Shown one piece after another: positions 43,515 through 53,068 of a stretch of DNA of 64,000 bases. Source of the stretch: Paenibacillus sabinae T27 (GTDB taxonomy: Bacteria; Bacillota; Bacilli; Paenibacillales; Paenibacillaceae); the NCBI RefSeq assembly GCF_000612505.1, contig NZ_CP004078.1, positions 789,001 to 853,000 of the forward strand, in the 5' to 3' direction. The notes under the pieces are model-generated. The model ran no database searches, had not been told where the DNA came from, and worked only from the letters and a program-made list of their open reading frames with translations. How positions within the stretch are numbered: the stretch's first letter is position 1; the number at the start of each line of letters is the position of its first letter. Position numbers and translations under genes: made by a program.

Positions 43515-44216
43515 ATGGAAGACCACGAGAAATTTGAGGCGTTAAAGAAGAGCACTCCGGCACGGATCGGGGTGGGGCGCGCGGGAACCCGGCCGCTGAC
43601 GTATACGATGCTGCAATTCCGGAGGGACCATGCCGCCGCCGTGGATGCCGTGTACGGTGAAGTGGACGAGACGATCCTCCGGCAGCTTGGATTATTCACT
43701 GTAGAGACCTGTTACGGGAACAAGGAGACCTATTTGAAACGCCCGGATCTTGGACGCATTCTTACAGACGAGGGCGTGGCTGTCATACGGGAGAAATGCG
43801 TCAAGCAGCCGCAAATCCAGATTGTCGTATCCGACGGTTTGAGCGCCGACGCGATTAACGCGAACCTCCCCGATGTGTATCCGGCCCTGCTTGATTCCTT
43901 GAGCGTCAATGATCTGAACTGGGGAACCTCATTTTATGTGAAAGGGGGGAGGGTCGCCTGCATGGACCACATCGGGGAGGTGCTGCAGCCGGATGCGCTG
44001 GTGCTCCTGATCGGCGAACGGCCCGGGCTGGTATCCGCCCAATCGATGAGCGCTTATATGTGCTACAAGCCCCGCAAAGGCATGATCGAATCGGACCGGA
44101 ACGTCATCTCGAACATTCACAGGGGCGGGACGCCTCCTTTGGAGGCGGCGGCGCATATCGGCACGATGCTTAAAGGGATGCTGGAGCGTCAGACGAGCGG
44201 CACGAATTTTTTCTAA
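43515..44216 (+). CDS. eutC: Ethanolamine ammonia-lyase small subunit
   Basis: A 233-residue cobalamin-binding subunit. RIGVGRAGTRPLTYTMLQFRRDHAAAVDAV at the N-terminus, QIVVSDGLSADAINANL, GDxxxP-type RPGLVSAQSMSAYMCYKPRKGMIESDRNVISNIHRGGTPP identify EutC. It is shorter than the roughly 295-residue enterobacterial form because it lacks the long N-terminal extension involved in targeting to the microcompartment shell, fitting the absence of shell genes. GCGGAGGTG precedes the ATG at 43,515. Confidence 0.94.
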   Translation: MEDHEKFEALKKSTPARIGVGRAGTRPLTYTMLQFRRDHAAAVDAVYGEVDETILRQLGLFTVETCYGNKETYLKRPDLGRILTDEGVAVIREKCVKQPQIQIVVSDGLSADAINANLPDVYPALLDSLSVNDLNWGTSFYVKGGRVACMDHIGEVLQPDALVLLIGERPGLVSAQSMSAYMCYKPRKGMIESDRNVISNIHRGGTPPLEAAAHIGTMLKGMLERQTSGTNFF

Positions 44217-44235
44217 AAAGAGAGGAGGAAGCCGC

Positions 44236-45138
44236 ATGCATGTGGTGGAGCGTGACCAATTCGTATTCAGTTTCTCCGGGAATCACTCGCCGGTATTGAC
44301 TGTGCAGAGCGGAGAGCGGATTGTTTTACGGACGAACGACTGCTTCTCGGGGCAAATCCGGGGGGATCAGGATCTCGTTACTTCCATCGACTATGGAAAA
44401 ATCAATCCGGCGACCGGCCCGGTCTTCGTGGAGGACGCGCAGCCGGGGGACGTACTGAGGGCGGAGATTATCCGCATCTCACTTGACGATCAAGGCGTGA
44501 TCACGACGCTTCCGGACATCGGGACGTTAATTCACCATTCGGAGATCCGGTCGAAATTGGTTCAGATCAGAGAAGGAAGGCGCGTGCAGTTCTCCGAAAA
44601 GATCCAGTTCGAGTGTAACCCGATGGTTGGGGTTATAGGCGTGGCCCCATCAGAAGGCGAAGTCGCCTGCGGACATCCCGGCCGGCACGGCGGGAATCTG
44701 GACTCGAGCTGTATCGCGGAAGGCGCAAGCGTGTATCTGCCGGTGTTCGTTCCTGGCGCCCTGTTTGGTCTTGGCGATCTTCACGCCCGCATGGGCGACG
44801 GGGAAATGTGCGGAACCGGAGTGGAAATCGCCGGAGAAGTCGAGGTTCGCCTGACCGTACTGAAGGGTATACCGCTTGCCGCTCCTGTAGTCGAAACAAA
44901 GGATTCCTGGCATTCGATCGCAAGCGATCACGATGTTCTGGCGGCAATAAGGCAAGCGAGTGAAGACATGCAGAGCATGATTGTCCAGCGCTGGGAGCTG
45001 ACGCCGACGGATGCCTACCTGCTGATGGGGGCGGTTAGCGACGTGCAAATGAGCCAATGCTGTAAGCCTTGTCCGGTAGAGACGGTCGTTCGCGTACGTA
45101 TGCCCAGGCTGGATGGAATGCCTGGATTGGCCGGATAG
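44236..45138 (+). CDS. Acetamidase/formamidase family protein
   Basis: A 300-residue metal-dependent amidase of the FmdA/AmdA family. Recognisable blocks are TNDCFSGQI near residue 34, INPATGPVFVEDAQPGDVLRAEI, ACGHPGRHGGNLD and GLGDLHARMGDGEMCGTGVEIAGEV. The length is normal. An AGAGGAGGAAG site precedes the ATG, 19 bases after eutC, so it probably belongs to the eut operon. It would release ammonia from a small amide, perhaps turning an N-acyl or amide compound into the amine used by EutBC; that link is inference. Confidence 0.9.
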   Translation: MHVVERDQFVFSFSGNHSPVLTVQSGERIVLRTNDCFSGQIRGDQDLVTSIDYGKINPATGPVFVEDAQPGDVLRAEIIRISLDDQGVITTLPDIGTLIHHSEIRSKLVQIREGRRVQFSEKIQFECNPMVGVIGVAPSEGEVACGHPGRHGGNLDSSCIAEGASVYLPVFVPGALFGLGDLHARMGDGEMCGTGVEIAGEVEVRLTVLKGIPLAAPVVETKDSWHSIASDHDVLAAIRQASEDMQSMIVQRWELTPTDAYLLMGAVSDVQMSQCCKPCPVETVVRVRMPRLDGMPGLAG

Positions 45139-45191
45139 ATAAAATTTTAAATACCCCATTGAAAAGGAGGGGCGGTTATTTTATATTAAAC

Positions 45192-45214
45192 CTGTATACA
45201 ACTTGGTATACAAG
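45192..45214. promoter_or_regulatory. Probable GntR operator upstream of the GntR gene
   Basis: CTGTATACAAC followed by TTGGTATACAAG lies 40 bases before the GntR start. It shares the GTATAC-centred boxes and the 12-base repeat phase with the site at 40,570 upstream of eutA, suggesting one regulator with two target promoters and autoregulation. Confidence 0.65.
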
Positions 45215-45253
45215 TATCGCGTGCCAATCGCATGCCGCAAAGGGTGAATTCTG

Positions 45254-45880
45254 TTGATAGAGAAAAACGATAAGGTTCTTTTAAAAGACACCGCATACGA
45301 GAAGATCAAAGAAAAAATGATCCGGGGAGATGAGGAATATACCTCGGAAAATACGCTGGTTCAGGAGTTAAGCATGAGCCGCACCCCCATCCGCGAAGCA
45401 TTAAACCGTCTTCAATACGAAGGATTCCTGAAAATATTACCCAATCGGGGCATCGTCTTCACCGAGCTGTCCGCCGAGGAACGCAACGAGCTGATCGATA
45501 TGAGGATCGCCATTGAGACGTATTCGCTGAGGCAAGCCGCTGACCGGATTACTGACAACGACATTCAGGAGCTTACCCGCATCATCGGCATGCAGGAAGA
45601 AGCATATCACGCCGGGGATTTTGCCGAACTGGTTGAGAAGGACGCGCTGTTCCATCATTACCTGCTGGAGATCGTCGGGAACTCGCAATTCATCAAGATG
45701 TACCGTCACGCGAGGGAGCGGCAGTTCACGGTACGGGCCGGAAAATGGCTCAAGCATCAGCCGGATGTACTGCAGACCTTTATAGAAGAGCACAGAACCA
45801 TTTTGAACGCGATCATCCGGAAGGATTTCCCCGCTGCGGTTCAACATCTGGTGGAGCATTTGGAAAAAGGGAAGCTGTAA
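45254..45880 (+). CDS. GntR-family regulator, FCD type
   Basis: A 208-residue repressor-type protein with an N-terminal winged helix (TAYEKIKEKMI, ENTLVQELSMSRTPIREALNRLQYEGFLKILPNRGIVF) and an all-helical FCD effector domain with candidate metal or carboxylate-binding residues in FHHYLLEIVGN and EHRTILNAI. The recognition helix region is standard. The N-terminal part is short. Start is a TTG after AAGGGTGAA. It lies between the eut genes and the hydrolase/aldolase/Dpp operon and probably controls both. Confidence 0.9.
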   Translation: MIEKNDKVLLKDTAYEKIKEKMIRGDEEYTSENTLVQELSMSRTPIREALNRLQYEGFLKILPNRGIVFTELSAEERNELIDMRIAIETYSLRQAADRITDNDIQELTRIIGMQEEAYHAGDFAELVEKDALFHHYLLEIVGNSQFIKMYRHARERQFTVRAGKWLKHQPDVLQTFIEEHRTILNAIIRKDFPAAVQHLVEHLEKGKL

Positions 45881-45909
45881 CGCTTGAAACGACAGGAGGC
45901 GGCATTGCT

Positions 45910-46728
45910 TTGAAATTTCGAGTAGTCATGGCGCAGCTGGAATCGACATCGGACAAGCAAGTGAACTATGAAAAAGCGGCAAAGGCAGTCCGGGAAGCCG
46001 CTTGCAGCCACTTCGCCCAAATGGTTGTTTTTCCCGAAATATTTATGAGCTTTTTCCCCGCACACACTCCAAAGTATATCATCGTGGATGACGCCGAGAC
46101 ACTGGAGGGTCCGTTTGTCACCGGCATGAGGAAGCTGGCGGCCGAGTATGGCGTATGGCTGATATTCGGAATGAAGGAATTGACGGATGAGCATAAGGCG
46201 GACCGGGTGTACAACACGGTAGTCATTGTTGATAGCGGCGGCTCGATCGCCGGATCGTACCGGAAGACTCATCTGTATGACGCTTTCGGGCTGAAGGAAT
46301 CCGACACGATCATGCCCGGCGACCGTCTCTTCGAGCCGATTCAGACCCCATTTGGCAAGCTCGGATTGTTCGTCTGTTATGAGCTTCGCTTCCCCGAGAT
46401 TGCCCGCTATCAGGCGGCCCGGGGAGCGGAAATCATTATTGTCCCTTCCGGCTGGGTCCGCGGGCCGATGAAGGAGCAGCATTGGAGCCACTTGATCACG
46501 GTTCGGGCATTGGAAAATACGGTGTTCATGGTTGCCTGTAACCAGGTGAGCGATTTCTACAGCGGACAAAGCCTTGTCGCCGATCCGATGGGCGTCCTGA
46601 TGGCCGCCGGACCGGAGAACGAAGCGCTGATCGCTTGTGAACTCGATCTTTCCCGAATCGGAAGCGTACGTTCCAAGCTGCCATCGTATGAACAGCGAAG
46701 ACCCGAGCTGTATTCATCACTGATTTGA
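45910..46728 (+). CDS. Carbon-nitrogen hydrolase (nitrilase superfamily amidase)
   Basis: A 272-residue amidase of the nitrilase superfamily. The Glu-Lys-Cys triad is E43 (VVFPEIF), K119 (SYRKTHLYD) and C156 (GLFVCYELRFPEIA). The length fits the omega-amidase / deaminated-glutathione amidase branch. An AGGAGGCG site nine bases upstream supports the TTG start at 45,910; the frame is open into the GntR gene. Located between the GntR gene and the HpaI aldolase, it should hydrolyse an amide to acid plus ammonia in the same pathway. Confidence 0.9.
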   Translation: MKFRVVMAQLESTSDKQVNYEKAAKAVREAACSHFAQMVVFPEIFMSFFPAHTPKYIIVDDAETLEGPFVTGMRKLAAEYGVWLIFGMKELTDEHKADRVYNTVVIVDSGGSIAGSYRKTHLYDAFGLKESDTIMPGDRLFEPIQTPFGKLGLFVCYELRFPEIARYQAARGAEIIIVPSGWVRGPMKEQHWSHLITVRALENTVFMVACNQVSDFYSGQSLVADPMGVLMAAGPENEALIACELDLSRIGSVRSKLPSYEQRRPELYSSLI

Positions 46729-46750
46729 ATCCCGGAAGGAGCTGATTGTA

Positions 46751-47533
46751 ATGAATAAATTGAGCAAGCTGCTGCATAATCAACAGTCCGCCTACGGGAT
46801 GATCGTAACGCTGAAGGACCCTGCCGTCGTCGAGATGCTGGGACATACCGGGTATGATTTTGCCATCATTGATATGGAGCATACGACGATGGACTTCGGG
46901 CTGGTGGAGCATATGATCCGGGCAGCGGAATGCGTGAAGGTGTCCTCTGTGGTTCGAACCCCTCAGAATGACTATGGCGCCATGCTGCGTGTGCTCGAAG
47001 CGGGAGCCGATGCCATCATGGTTCCTCATCTCACAACGCGGGAACAGGCCGAACGAATCGTCGGCACCGCCAAATACCGTCCAATCGGCTCCCGGGGACT
47101 CGACGGCTCCTCAAGAATCGCGCAGTATGGCACTACTCCTTTCCAGCAGCATCTTAAACGCCAAAATGAACGGGTCACCGTGATCGGCATGATTGAAGAC
47201 GAATCGGCTTTAACCAATCTGGACGATATTGTCAGTGTCGCCGGACTGGATTTGCTCTTTGTCGGTCCTGCGGATTTGGCCGCTTCCTTTGGCTGCCAGG
47301 AGCAATTCGATCATCCCATCGTTATGGAGGCTATCGAAGCAATTGTCCGAACGGCGCGCGAGGCCGGGCTTGGCGTCGGCATTCCGGCTTTTACGGCGGA
47401 GGAGGTGGACAAGTACTCCAGGTGGGGAGCCAATTTTTTCACAATTCCTCCGATTGATACGCTCCTCTTCAGCCGGGCAATGACTGCCCATCTAAGCGGC
47501 GTGAAGCAGAATGAAAGGTTGTCCATGATGTAG
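46751..47533 (+). CDS. HpcH/HpaI-type class II pyruvate aldolase
   Basis: A 260-residue TIM-barrel aldolase that splits 4-hydroxy-2-keto acids to pyruvate and an aldehyde. Features are DFAIIDMEHTTMDF (about 30-43), VVRTPQND with the substrate-binding arginine, AGADAIMVPHLTTREQAERIV, MIEDESALTNLDDI with the metal-binding glutamate and LLFVGPADLAASFG with the metal aspartate. GGAAGGAGCTG precedes the ATG. In this operon it may release pyruvate from a keto acid derived from the peptide-like or amide substrate brought in by the Dpp importer. Confidence 0.9.
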   Translation: MNKLSKLLHNQQSAYGMIVTLKDPAVVEMLGHTGYDFAIIDMEHTTMDFGLVEHMIRAAECVKVSSVVRTPQNDYGAMLRVLEAGADAIMVPHLTTREQAERIVGTAKYRPIGSRGLDGSSRIAQYGTTPFQQHLKRQNERVTVIGMIEDESALTNLDDIVSVAGLDLLFVGPADLAASFGCQEQFDHPIVMEAIEAIVRTAREAGLGVGIPAFTAEEVDKYSRWGANFFTIPPIDTLLFSRAMTAHLSGVKQNERLSMM

Positions 47534-47584
47534 GCCGAAGGATGCTTGTCGTTCATATGACCAAATCTAAGGAGGAAAATAAGT

Positions 47585-49153
47585 ATGCGATGGAATCAGG
47601 CTGGTAAAGCAGTGGGACTTATGTTGATTGTGTTGTCTATGCTCTTGTCTGCGTGCGGTTCGAATCAAGGGGCGGCGAATGGGACGAAGGCGGAGACAGA
47701 AACGAAAACAGAAGCCAAGGGCATGGTTATCACCTTGAAAGGTGACCCTGTCGGCTTCGATCCCCAAAATACGACCGACACCATTTCCAGCCTTATCAAT
47801 TATCAAATCTACGACAGGCTGGTTACCTTCAACGAGAATATGGAGATTGTCCCCCAATTGGCCAAAAGCTGGACAACCTCCGAGGACGGCAAAACCTGGG
47901 CCTTCGAGCTTAACAAGGGCATCACCTTCACCGATGGCACTCCGTTTAATGCGGAAGCGGTAAAGACGAGCTTCGAGCGGGTAGCCGACGAAGGCAAAAA
48001 TTTAAGTCAGCATTCGCTGGTGGGTTCCTTTATCGATAACATTACCACGAACGGCGAGACCGAGGTTGTCTTCCACTTGAAAGCCCCGCAGGGAGCCTTT
48101 TTGGGGAACCTGGCTTCCGTTTCCAGCAGTATCCTCAGTCCCAAGTCCATTAAAGAGAACGAGGAAGGCATCGCCAAAAGCCCGGTGGGAACCGGCCCGT
48201 TCAAATTGAAAAAGTTTACGACCGGGGATGCGGTGGTGCTTGAAGCCAATAAGGATTATTGGGGCGGAGCGCCAAAGCTCAGCACCGTCACCTTTAAAAA
48301 TGTTCCCGAAACCGCCTCCCGGGTCATCATGCTCGAAAATGGGGAATCCGACCTGATGGAAGGCGTTCCGATTACGGAAATCGAACGGCTGAAGCAGAAC
48401 AGCGAGCTGGTCATCAATCCGATCAAGGCTAACCGGATCGCGTACATCGGGTTCAATACGACGGTCAAGCCTTTTGATCAACCGGCGGTACGCCAGGCGC
48501 TGAACTATGCGATTGACAAAGAAACACTGGTGAACAAGCTGTATGACGGCCGGGTTACCGTGGCCACCTCCGCCATCGCGTCGAGAACGATCGGGTACAG
48601 CAATGTAGGCTCCTACCCTTTTGATATGGACAAAGCGAAGCAAATGCTGAAAGATGCGGGGGTCGTACCGGGGAATTACACGTTCCGGTTAATTCTGGCC
48701 GCCAATGTCGTCCAGGACAAGCCGGCCGCCGAATTTGTCCAGAACAGTCTACAGCAGTTGGGATTCAACATTGAACTGCAAACGCTGGAGCTTGGTACTT
48801 ACTTGGAGACGCTTAAAGACCCCGGCAAATACGATTTGTTCGTCAGAGGCGCGCTTGCGACCACCGGCGATGCGGACCCCTTGTTCCGGGATGCCCTGTT
48901 ATCGACCAGCGCTACGAATTATGCCCATTACAACAATCCGGAGGTCGACAAATTGATACTCGCGGGGCAAGCGCAATTCGACCCGAAGCAGCGTCTGGAA
49001 AGCTACGCGAAGGTGCTGGAGCTGGTCAAGACCGACGCGCCGTGGATTTTCCTACATGAGGATATGGCTCGCTACGGTATGTCCAAGAAGGTTGAAGGAA
49101 TCACCTTCCTCCCTACGTATGTCTATGATTTGCGCAAGGCGGTCAAGAATTAA
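47585..49153 (+). CDS. ABC transporter substrate-binding lipoprotein, DppA/OppA family
   Basis: A 522-residue SBP family 5 protein. The lipoprotein signal ends in LLSAC (C20). Conserved pieces are DPQNTTDTISSLINYQIYDRLV, the LAKSWTTSEDGKTWAFELNKGITFTDGTPFNAEAV block and RQALNYAIDKETLV. The mature protein is of normal size for peptide, nickel or glutathione binders. AAGGAGGAAA precedes the ATG. The permease and ATPase genes follow in the usual Dpp order. In this catabolic operon its ligand is probably an amide- or peptide-like compound rather than a general peptide. Confidence 0.93.
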   Translation: MRWNQAGKAVGLMLIVLSMLLSACGSNQGAANGTKAETETKTEAKGMVITLKGDPVGFDPQNTTDTISSLINYQIYDRLVTFNENMEIVPQLAKSWTTSEDGKTWAFELNKGITFTDGTPFNAEAVKTSFERVADEGKNLSQHSLVGSFIDNITTNGETEVVFHLKAPQGAFLGNLASVSSSILSPKSIKENEEGIAKSPVGTGPFKLKKFTTGDAVVLEANKDYWGGAPKLSTVTFKNVPETASRVIMLENGESDLMEGVPITEIERLKQNSELVINPIKANRIAYIGFNTTVKPFDQPAVRQALNYAIDKETLVNKLYDGRVTVATSAIASRTIGYSNVGSYPFDMDKAKQMLKDAGVVPGNYTFRLILAANVVQDKPAAEFVQNSLQQLGFNIELQTLELGTYLETLKDPGKYDLFVRGALATTGDADPLFRDALLSTSATNYAHYNNPEVDKLILAGQAQFDPKQRLESYAKVLELVKTDAPWIFLHEDMARYGMSKKVEGITFLPTYVYDLRKAVKN

Positions 49154-49181
49154 CGAATATTGAATTGAAGGAGGAATCCTT

Positions 49182-50102
49182 TTGTTAAGCTATGTCGTCA
49201 AACGGGTGCTGCAAATGATTCCGACCTTGCTGGGCGTATCCCTCCTCTGCTTCATCATCATCCACTCGGTTCCGGGGGATCCGGCGCATTTGATCGCGGG
49301 AGTCGATGCGACGGACGAGCAGGTGCAGAGCGTCAGGGAGCAACTGGGTCTGGACAGGCCGTTAATGGAGCAGTATTTCAGCTACGTGTCCAATCTGGCC
49401 AAGGGCGATCTGGGCGAGTCGATGCAATCCGAGCGTCCGGTTCTGGAGGAAATAATGACACGGTTCCCCAACACGATCCTGCTGACGGTGTTCTCCGTTT
49501 TCATTATGGTGATCGTCGGTCTGTTTGCGGGCATCCTCTCCGCGACGAAGCCGAACAGCATCAGGGATAATGTAACGATGATGTTCTCGCTGTTCGGCAT
49601 ATCGATGCCGGTGTTCTGGTTCGGCACGATGCTCATTCTGTTATTCTCTTACTACTGGCCCCTGCTTCCTTCCGGAGGAAGCAGCGGGTTCCGGCATTTC
49701 ATTCTTCCGTCTATCGTCCTGGGGCTGTCCTCCTCCGGTGTGCTGGCCAGGTTAACCCGCTCCAGCATTCTGGAGGTGATTCATCAGGATTTTATCCGTA
49801 CCGCGCGCGCCAAAGGGGTTAAGGAAAGACTGGTCGTCTACAAGCACACCTTGAAAAATGCGCTCATTCCGATCATTACGATCATCGGCCTGGAGTTTGG
49901 CACTTTACTCGGCGGAGCCGTTCTGACGGAGACGGTGTTCTCGATGAACGGACTTGGCCGGTTTATTATTCAATCCATCCAGTTCCGGGATTATCCGGCG
50001 GTTCAGGGCTGCATTCTGTTCGTGGCTACGATGTTCGTCGTTGTCAATCTTGTCGTTGATCTGTGTTACAGCGCTGTGGATCCGAGAATCCGATATGAAT
50101 AG
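49182..50102 (+). CDS. ABC transporter permease, DppB type
   Basis: A 306-residue inner-membrane permease with six transmembrane segments, beginning with MIPTLLGVSLLCFIIIHSVPGDP. The EAA-type loop is visible in IRTARAKGVKERLVVYKHTLKNALIPIITIIGLEFG. AAGGAGG precedes the TTG start at 49,182. It pairs with the DppC protein and the DppD/DppF ATPases. Confidence 0.93.
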   Translation: MLSYVVKRVLQMIPTLLGVSLLCFIIIHSVPGDPAHLIAGVDATDEQVQSVREQLGLDRPLMEQYFSYVSNLAKGDLGESMQSERPVLEEIMTRFPNTILLTVFSVFIMVIVGLFAGILSATKPNSIRDNVTMMFSLFGISMPVFWFGTMLILLFSYYWPLLPSGGSSGFRHFILPSIVLGLSSSGVLARLTRSSILEVIHQDFIRTARAKGVKERLVVYKHTLKNALIPIITIIGLEFGTLLGGAVLTETVFSMNGLGRFIIQSIQFRDYPAVQGCILFVATMFVVVNLVVDLCYSAVDPRIRYE

Positions 50103-50117
50103 GAGGGAGCGTAAGCA

Positions 50118-51017
50118 ATGAGCAAGACTTCGATCCTTCTGATGTCCCAGGAAGCAGGGGAACCGGCATATGAGCGGCGCTCGCCATGGATGCTGATGAT
50201 TCAGAGGTTCAAAAAAAATAAACGCGCCAATGTAGGCTTATGGATGGTTTTGATTTTTGTCTTTGTCGCAATTTTCGCGAGGTGGCTGGCGCCGTATGAT
50301 CCGATTGCGCAAAATATGCAGATCATATTGAACGCTCCTTCGCTGAGCCATCCGTTCGGGACGGATGAATACGGCCGGGACATTTTATCGCGGGTGATTT
50401 ACGGAGCGCAAATCTCTTTGATGGTTGGAGTTGTCGGGGTGCTGATTTCCATCGTATTCGGCGTCGCTCTCGGCACAGTCTCCGGTTATTTCGGCGGAAA
50501 AGCCGACATTTTGATTATGCGGATTATGGATGTGTTTATGGCGTTTCCAAGCTTCCTGCTTGCGCTCGCTATTGTCAGCGTACTCGGCCCGGGTATGGTG
50601 AATGTGATGATCGCGATCGGCATCTTCTCGATTCCCGCCTTTGCGAGAATTTCCCGCAGTTCGGTCATGTCCGTAAACAGCAAGGAATATATCGAGGCGG
50701 CAAAATCGATGGGCTCCAGTCATATGCGCATCATATTCAAGCATGTCATTCCGAACAGCATTGCGCCGATTATCGTCTTGTCCACGATGCGTATAGCGAC
50801 GGCCATTCTAACAGCCTCCGGACTAAGCTTCCTCGGAATGGGTGCCCAGCCGCCGACGCCGGAGCTCGGGGCGATGCTGAGCTCGGGCAGGGACTATTTA
50901 AGATCCGATCCTTATGTCAGCACGATCCCCGGCCTGGCTATCATGTTTATGGTGCTGGCCTTCAATATGCTGGGAGACGGGATCCGGGACGCGCTCGATC
51001 CGAAAATGAAGCTGTAA
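50118..51017 (+). CDS. ABC transporter permease, DppC type
   Basis: A 299-residue permease with an N-terminal cytosolic tail (SPWMLMIQRFKKNKRANVG) followed by six hydrophobic segments. Motifs include HPFGTDEYGRDILSRVIYGAQISL and the EAA loop YIEAAKSMGSSHMRIIFKHVIPN. AGGAGGGAG precedes the ATG. Second membrane subunit of the Dpp-type importer. Confidence 0.93.
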   Translation: MSKTSILLMSQEAGEPAYERRSPWMLMIQRFKKNKRANVGLWMVLIFVFVAIFARWLAPYDPIAQNMQIILNAPSLSHPFGTDEYGRDILSRVIYGAQISLMVGVVGVLISIVFGVALGTVSGYFGGKADILIMRIMDVFMAFPSFLLALAIVSVLGPGMVNVMIAIGIFSIPAFARISRSSVMSVNSKEYIEAAKSMGSSHMRIIFKHVIPNSIAPIIVLSTMRIATAILTASGLSFLGMGAQPPTPELGAMLSSGRDYLRSDPYVSTIPGLAIMFMVLAFNMLGDGIRDALDPKMKL

Positions 51018-51045
51018 ATGCCGTACACAAGGAGGAGGGGAAGCA

Positions 51046-52029
51046 TTGGAACGTGAACTGCTGGCGATAAAAGGGCTCAAGACTTATTTTTATACGGATG
51101 AAGGGGTGGTCCCGGCTGTTGACGGTGTGGACATCACCATCCGGGAAGGTCAGACCGTTGGAGTTGTCGGAGAGTCCGGCTCCGGAAAAAGCGTTACCTC
51201 CTTAACGGCGATGCGCTTAACCCCGGGGAAAGTGATGGAGGGCTCCATTCAGTTTGACGGCAAAGATCTGCTCACTCTGTCCGAGCAGCAAATGCAGGAT
51301 ATCCGGGGCAATGAGATGGCGATGATCTTTCAAGAGCCGATGACTTCGCTGAATCCGGTGTTTACGGTCGGACAGCAGATCGGGGAAGCGGTGCGGATTC
51401 ATTTAAAGTACGGCAAGAAGCAGGCGAGAGCCCGTTCCATCGAGATGCTGAAGCTTGTCGGGATTCCCAGACCGGAACAGATTGTAGACGAGTATCCCCA
51501 TCGTTTATCGGGAGGGATGAGGCAGAGGGTGATGATTGCGATGGCCATGGCGTGCAATCCTAAGCTGCTGATCGCCGATGAGCCGACAACCGCGCTCGAT
51601 GTAACGATTCAGGCGCAAATTCTGGACTTGATGAAAGAGCTGAAATCGGCGCACGGTACGGCGATTCTGCTCATTACGCATGATCTTGGCGTCGTAGCGG
51701 AAATGTGCGACCGTGTGGTGGTCATGTACGGAGGCAAGGTTGTAGAAGAGAGCGACGTGATTACGCTCTTTACCGAGCCGAAGCATCCGTATACGCAAGG
51801 GCTGATGAAGTCGATGCCGACGTTAGACTCGGAGGAGAAACGGCTCTACTCGATCAAGGGAAGCGTGCCGGCTCCCGGCAGCTTGCGGGAAGGGTGTTAT
51901 TTTGCGCCCCGCTGCGAATTCGCGATGGAGGTCTGCCGCAGACAAGCGCCGCAGCTTACGGAAATCGGGCAGGGACACTTCACAAGATGCTGGCTCCATG
52001 CACCCGGGGAAGGAGAGGAATCGCCATGA
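51046..52029 (+). CDS. ABC transporter ATP-binding protein, DppD type
   Basis: A 327-residue ATPase. Walker A GESGSGKS (about 40-47), Q-loop [12 protein letters not shown], signature LSGGMRQR and Walker [13 protein letters not shown] are intact. A C-terminal oligopeptide-type extension contains four cysteines ([20 protein letters not shown] and TRCWL), a motif shown in related DppD proteins to bind an iron-sulfur cluster. It starts with TTG after an AAGGAGGAGG site and its stop overlaps the next start (ATGA). Confidence 0.93.
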   Translation: MERELLAIKGLKTYFYTDEGVVPAVDGVDITIREGQTVGVVGESGSGKSVTSLTAMRLTPGKVMEGSIQFDGKDLLTLSEQQMQDIRGNEMAMIFQEPMTSLNPVFTVGQQIGEAVRIHLKYGKKQARARSIEMLKLVGIPRPEQIVDEYPHRLSGGMRQRVMIAMAMACNPKLLIADEPTTALDVTIQAQILDLMKELKSAHGTAILLITHDLGVVAEMCDRVVVMYGGKVVEESDVITLFTEPKHPYTQGLMKSMPTLDSEEKRLYSIKGSVPAPGSLREGCYFAPRCEFAMEVCRRQAPQLTEIGQGHFTRCWLHAPGEGEESP

Positions 52030-52991
52030 GGCAGTCTTTGGTTGAGGTCAGAAACTTAAAGAAGTATTTTCCGATTAAAAAAGGGATCTTTGGACGGACC
52101 GCAGGCCATGTAAGAGCGGTGGACGGACTGGATTTCACGATTTATAAGGGGGAAACTCTCGGTCTTGTAGGGGAAAGCGGCTGCGGCAAGTCGACGACGG
52201 GAAGAACGCTTCTCCAGCTGCTCCATCCGACGGAAGGCCAGGTCTATTATCAGGGAAGAAATCTGGTGGGCCTGTCTCCGGCCGAACTAAGGAAGGTCCG
52301 CAAGGATATGCAGATGGTATTTCAGGACCCGTACGCTTCCCTCGATCCCCGCCTCACGGTCTTCGATATTATCGCTGAGCCGCTGGAGATCCACAACGCT
52401 GCCCAAGGAAAGGAAAAAATACGGCGGGTCGAGGAACTGCTGAACACCGTCGGCTTAAGCGGCTACCATGCCAAGCGGTATGTGCATGAGTTCAGCGGTG
52501 GACAGCGGCAGCGGATCGGGATTGCCCGGGCGCTTGCACTAAACCCCATGCTGATTGTCGCCGACGAGCCGGTATCCGCCCTGGACGTATCCATTCAGTC
52601 CCAGGTCATCAATCTGATGCAGGATCTGCAGGAGCAATTTGATCTGACGTATTTATTTATCGCCCATGATTTAAGTGTGGTGAAGCATATCAGCACCCGG
52701 ATCGGCGTGATGTACTTGGGAAGGCTGGTGGAGCTGGCGGACAAGCAGGACCTGTTCGATTCCCCCAAGCATCCGTATACCCGGGCTTTACTGTCAGCCG
52801 TCCCGTCGCCGAGTCCGTTGATCAAAAAGGAGCGGATTGTGCTGCAAGGGGATGTTCCAAGCCCGGCCAATCCTCCCTCGGGCTGCACGTTCCATCCGAG
52901 ATGCAGCGAATGCATGGAGATATGCAAGACGGACAAGCCGGAGCTTATGAAAGTGGAGGGGCGCTACGTCGCCTGTCATTTGTACTCTTAA
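52026..52991 (+). CDS. ABC transporter ATP-binding protein, DppF type
   Basis: A 321-residue ATPase. Walker [10 protein letters not shown]-loop [12 protein letters not shown], signature FSGGQRQR and Walker [13 protein letters not shown] are all present, with a C-terminal oligo_HPY-type tail containing [15 protein letters not shown]. The ATG at 52,026 overlaps the DppD stop (ATGA); the frame is open far upstream inside dppD but that part is a shadow. It completes the importer. Confidence 0.93.
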   Translation: MRQSLVEVRNLKKYFPIKKGIFGRTAGHVRAVDGLDFTIYKGETLGLVGESGCGKSTTGRTLLQLLHPTEGQVYYQGRNLVGLSPAELRKVRKDMQMVFQDPYASLDPRLTVFDIIAEPLEIHNAAQGKEKIRRVEELLNTVGLSGYHAKRYVHEFSGGQRQRIGIARALALNPMLIVADEPVSALDVSIQSQVINLMQDLQEQFDLTYLFIAHDLSVVKHISTRIGVMYLGRLVELADKQDLFDSPKHPYTRALLSAVPSPSPLIKKERIVLQGDVPSPANPPSGCTFHPRCSECMEICKTDKPELMKVEGRYVACHLYS

Positions 52992-53068
52992 ATGCGAAAG
53001 TGAGGCGGACTAGCCTGGGCCGGAGTATATCGCCGGACGAAATCAACGTAAGCGGAGGAGAGCAGGCC

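Noticed and set aside
45140..45180. Terminator after the acetamidase gene
   Set aside because: AATACCCC and GGGGCGGTTATT pair only imperfectly, so I did not list it, although a weak terminator there is possible.
51705..52025. N-terminal extension of the DppF frame
   Set aside because: It overlaps dppD in another frame, and ABC proteins of this type begin where the ATG at 52,026 places them.
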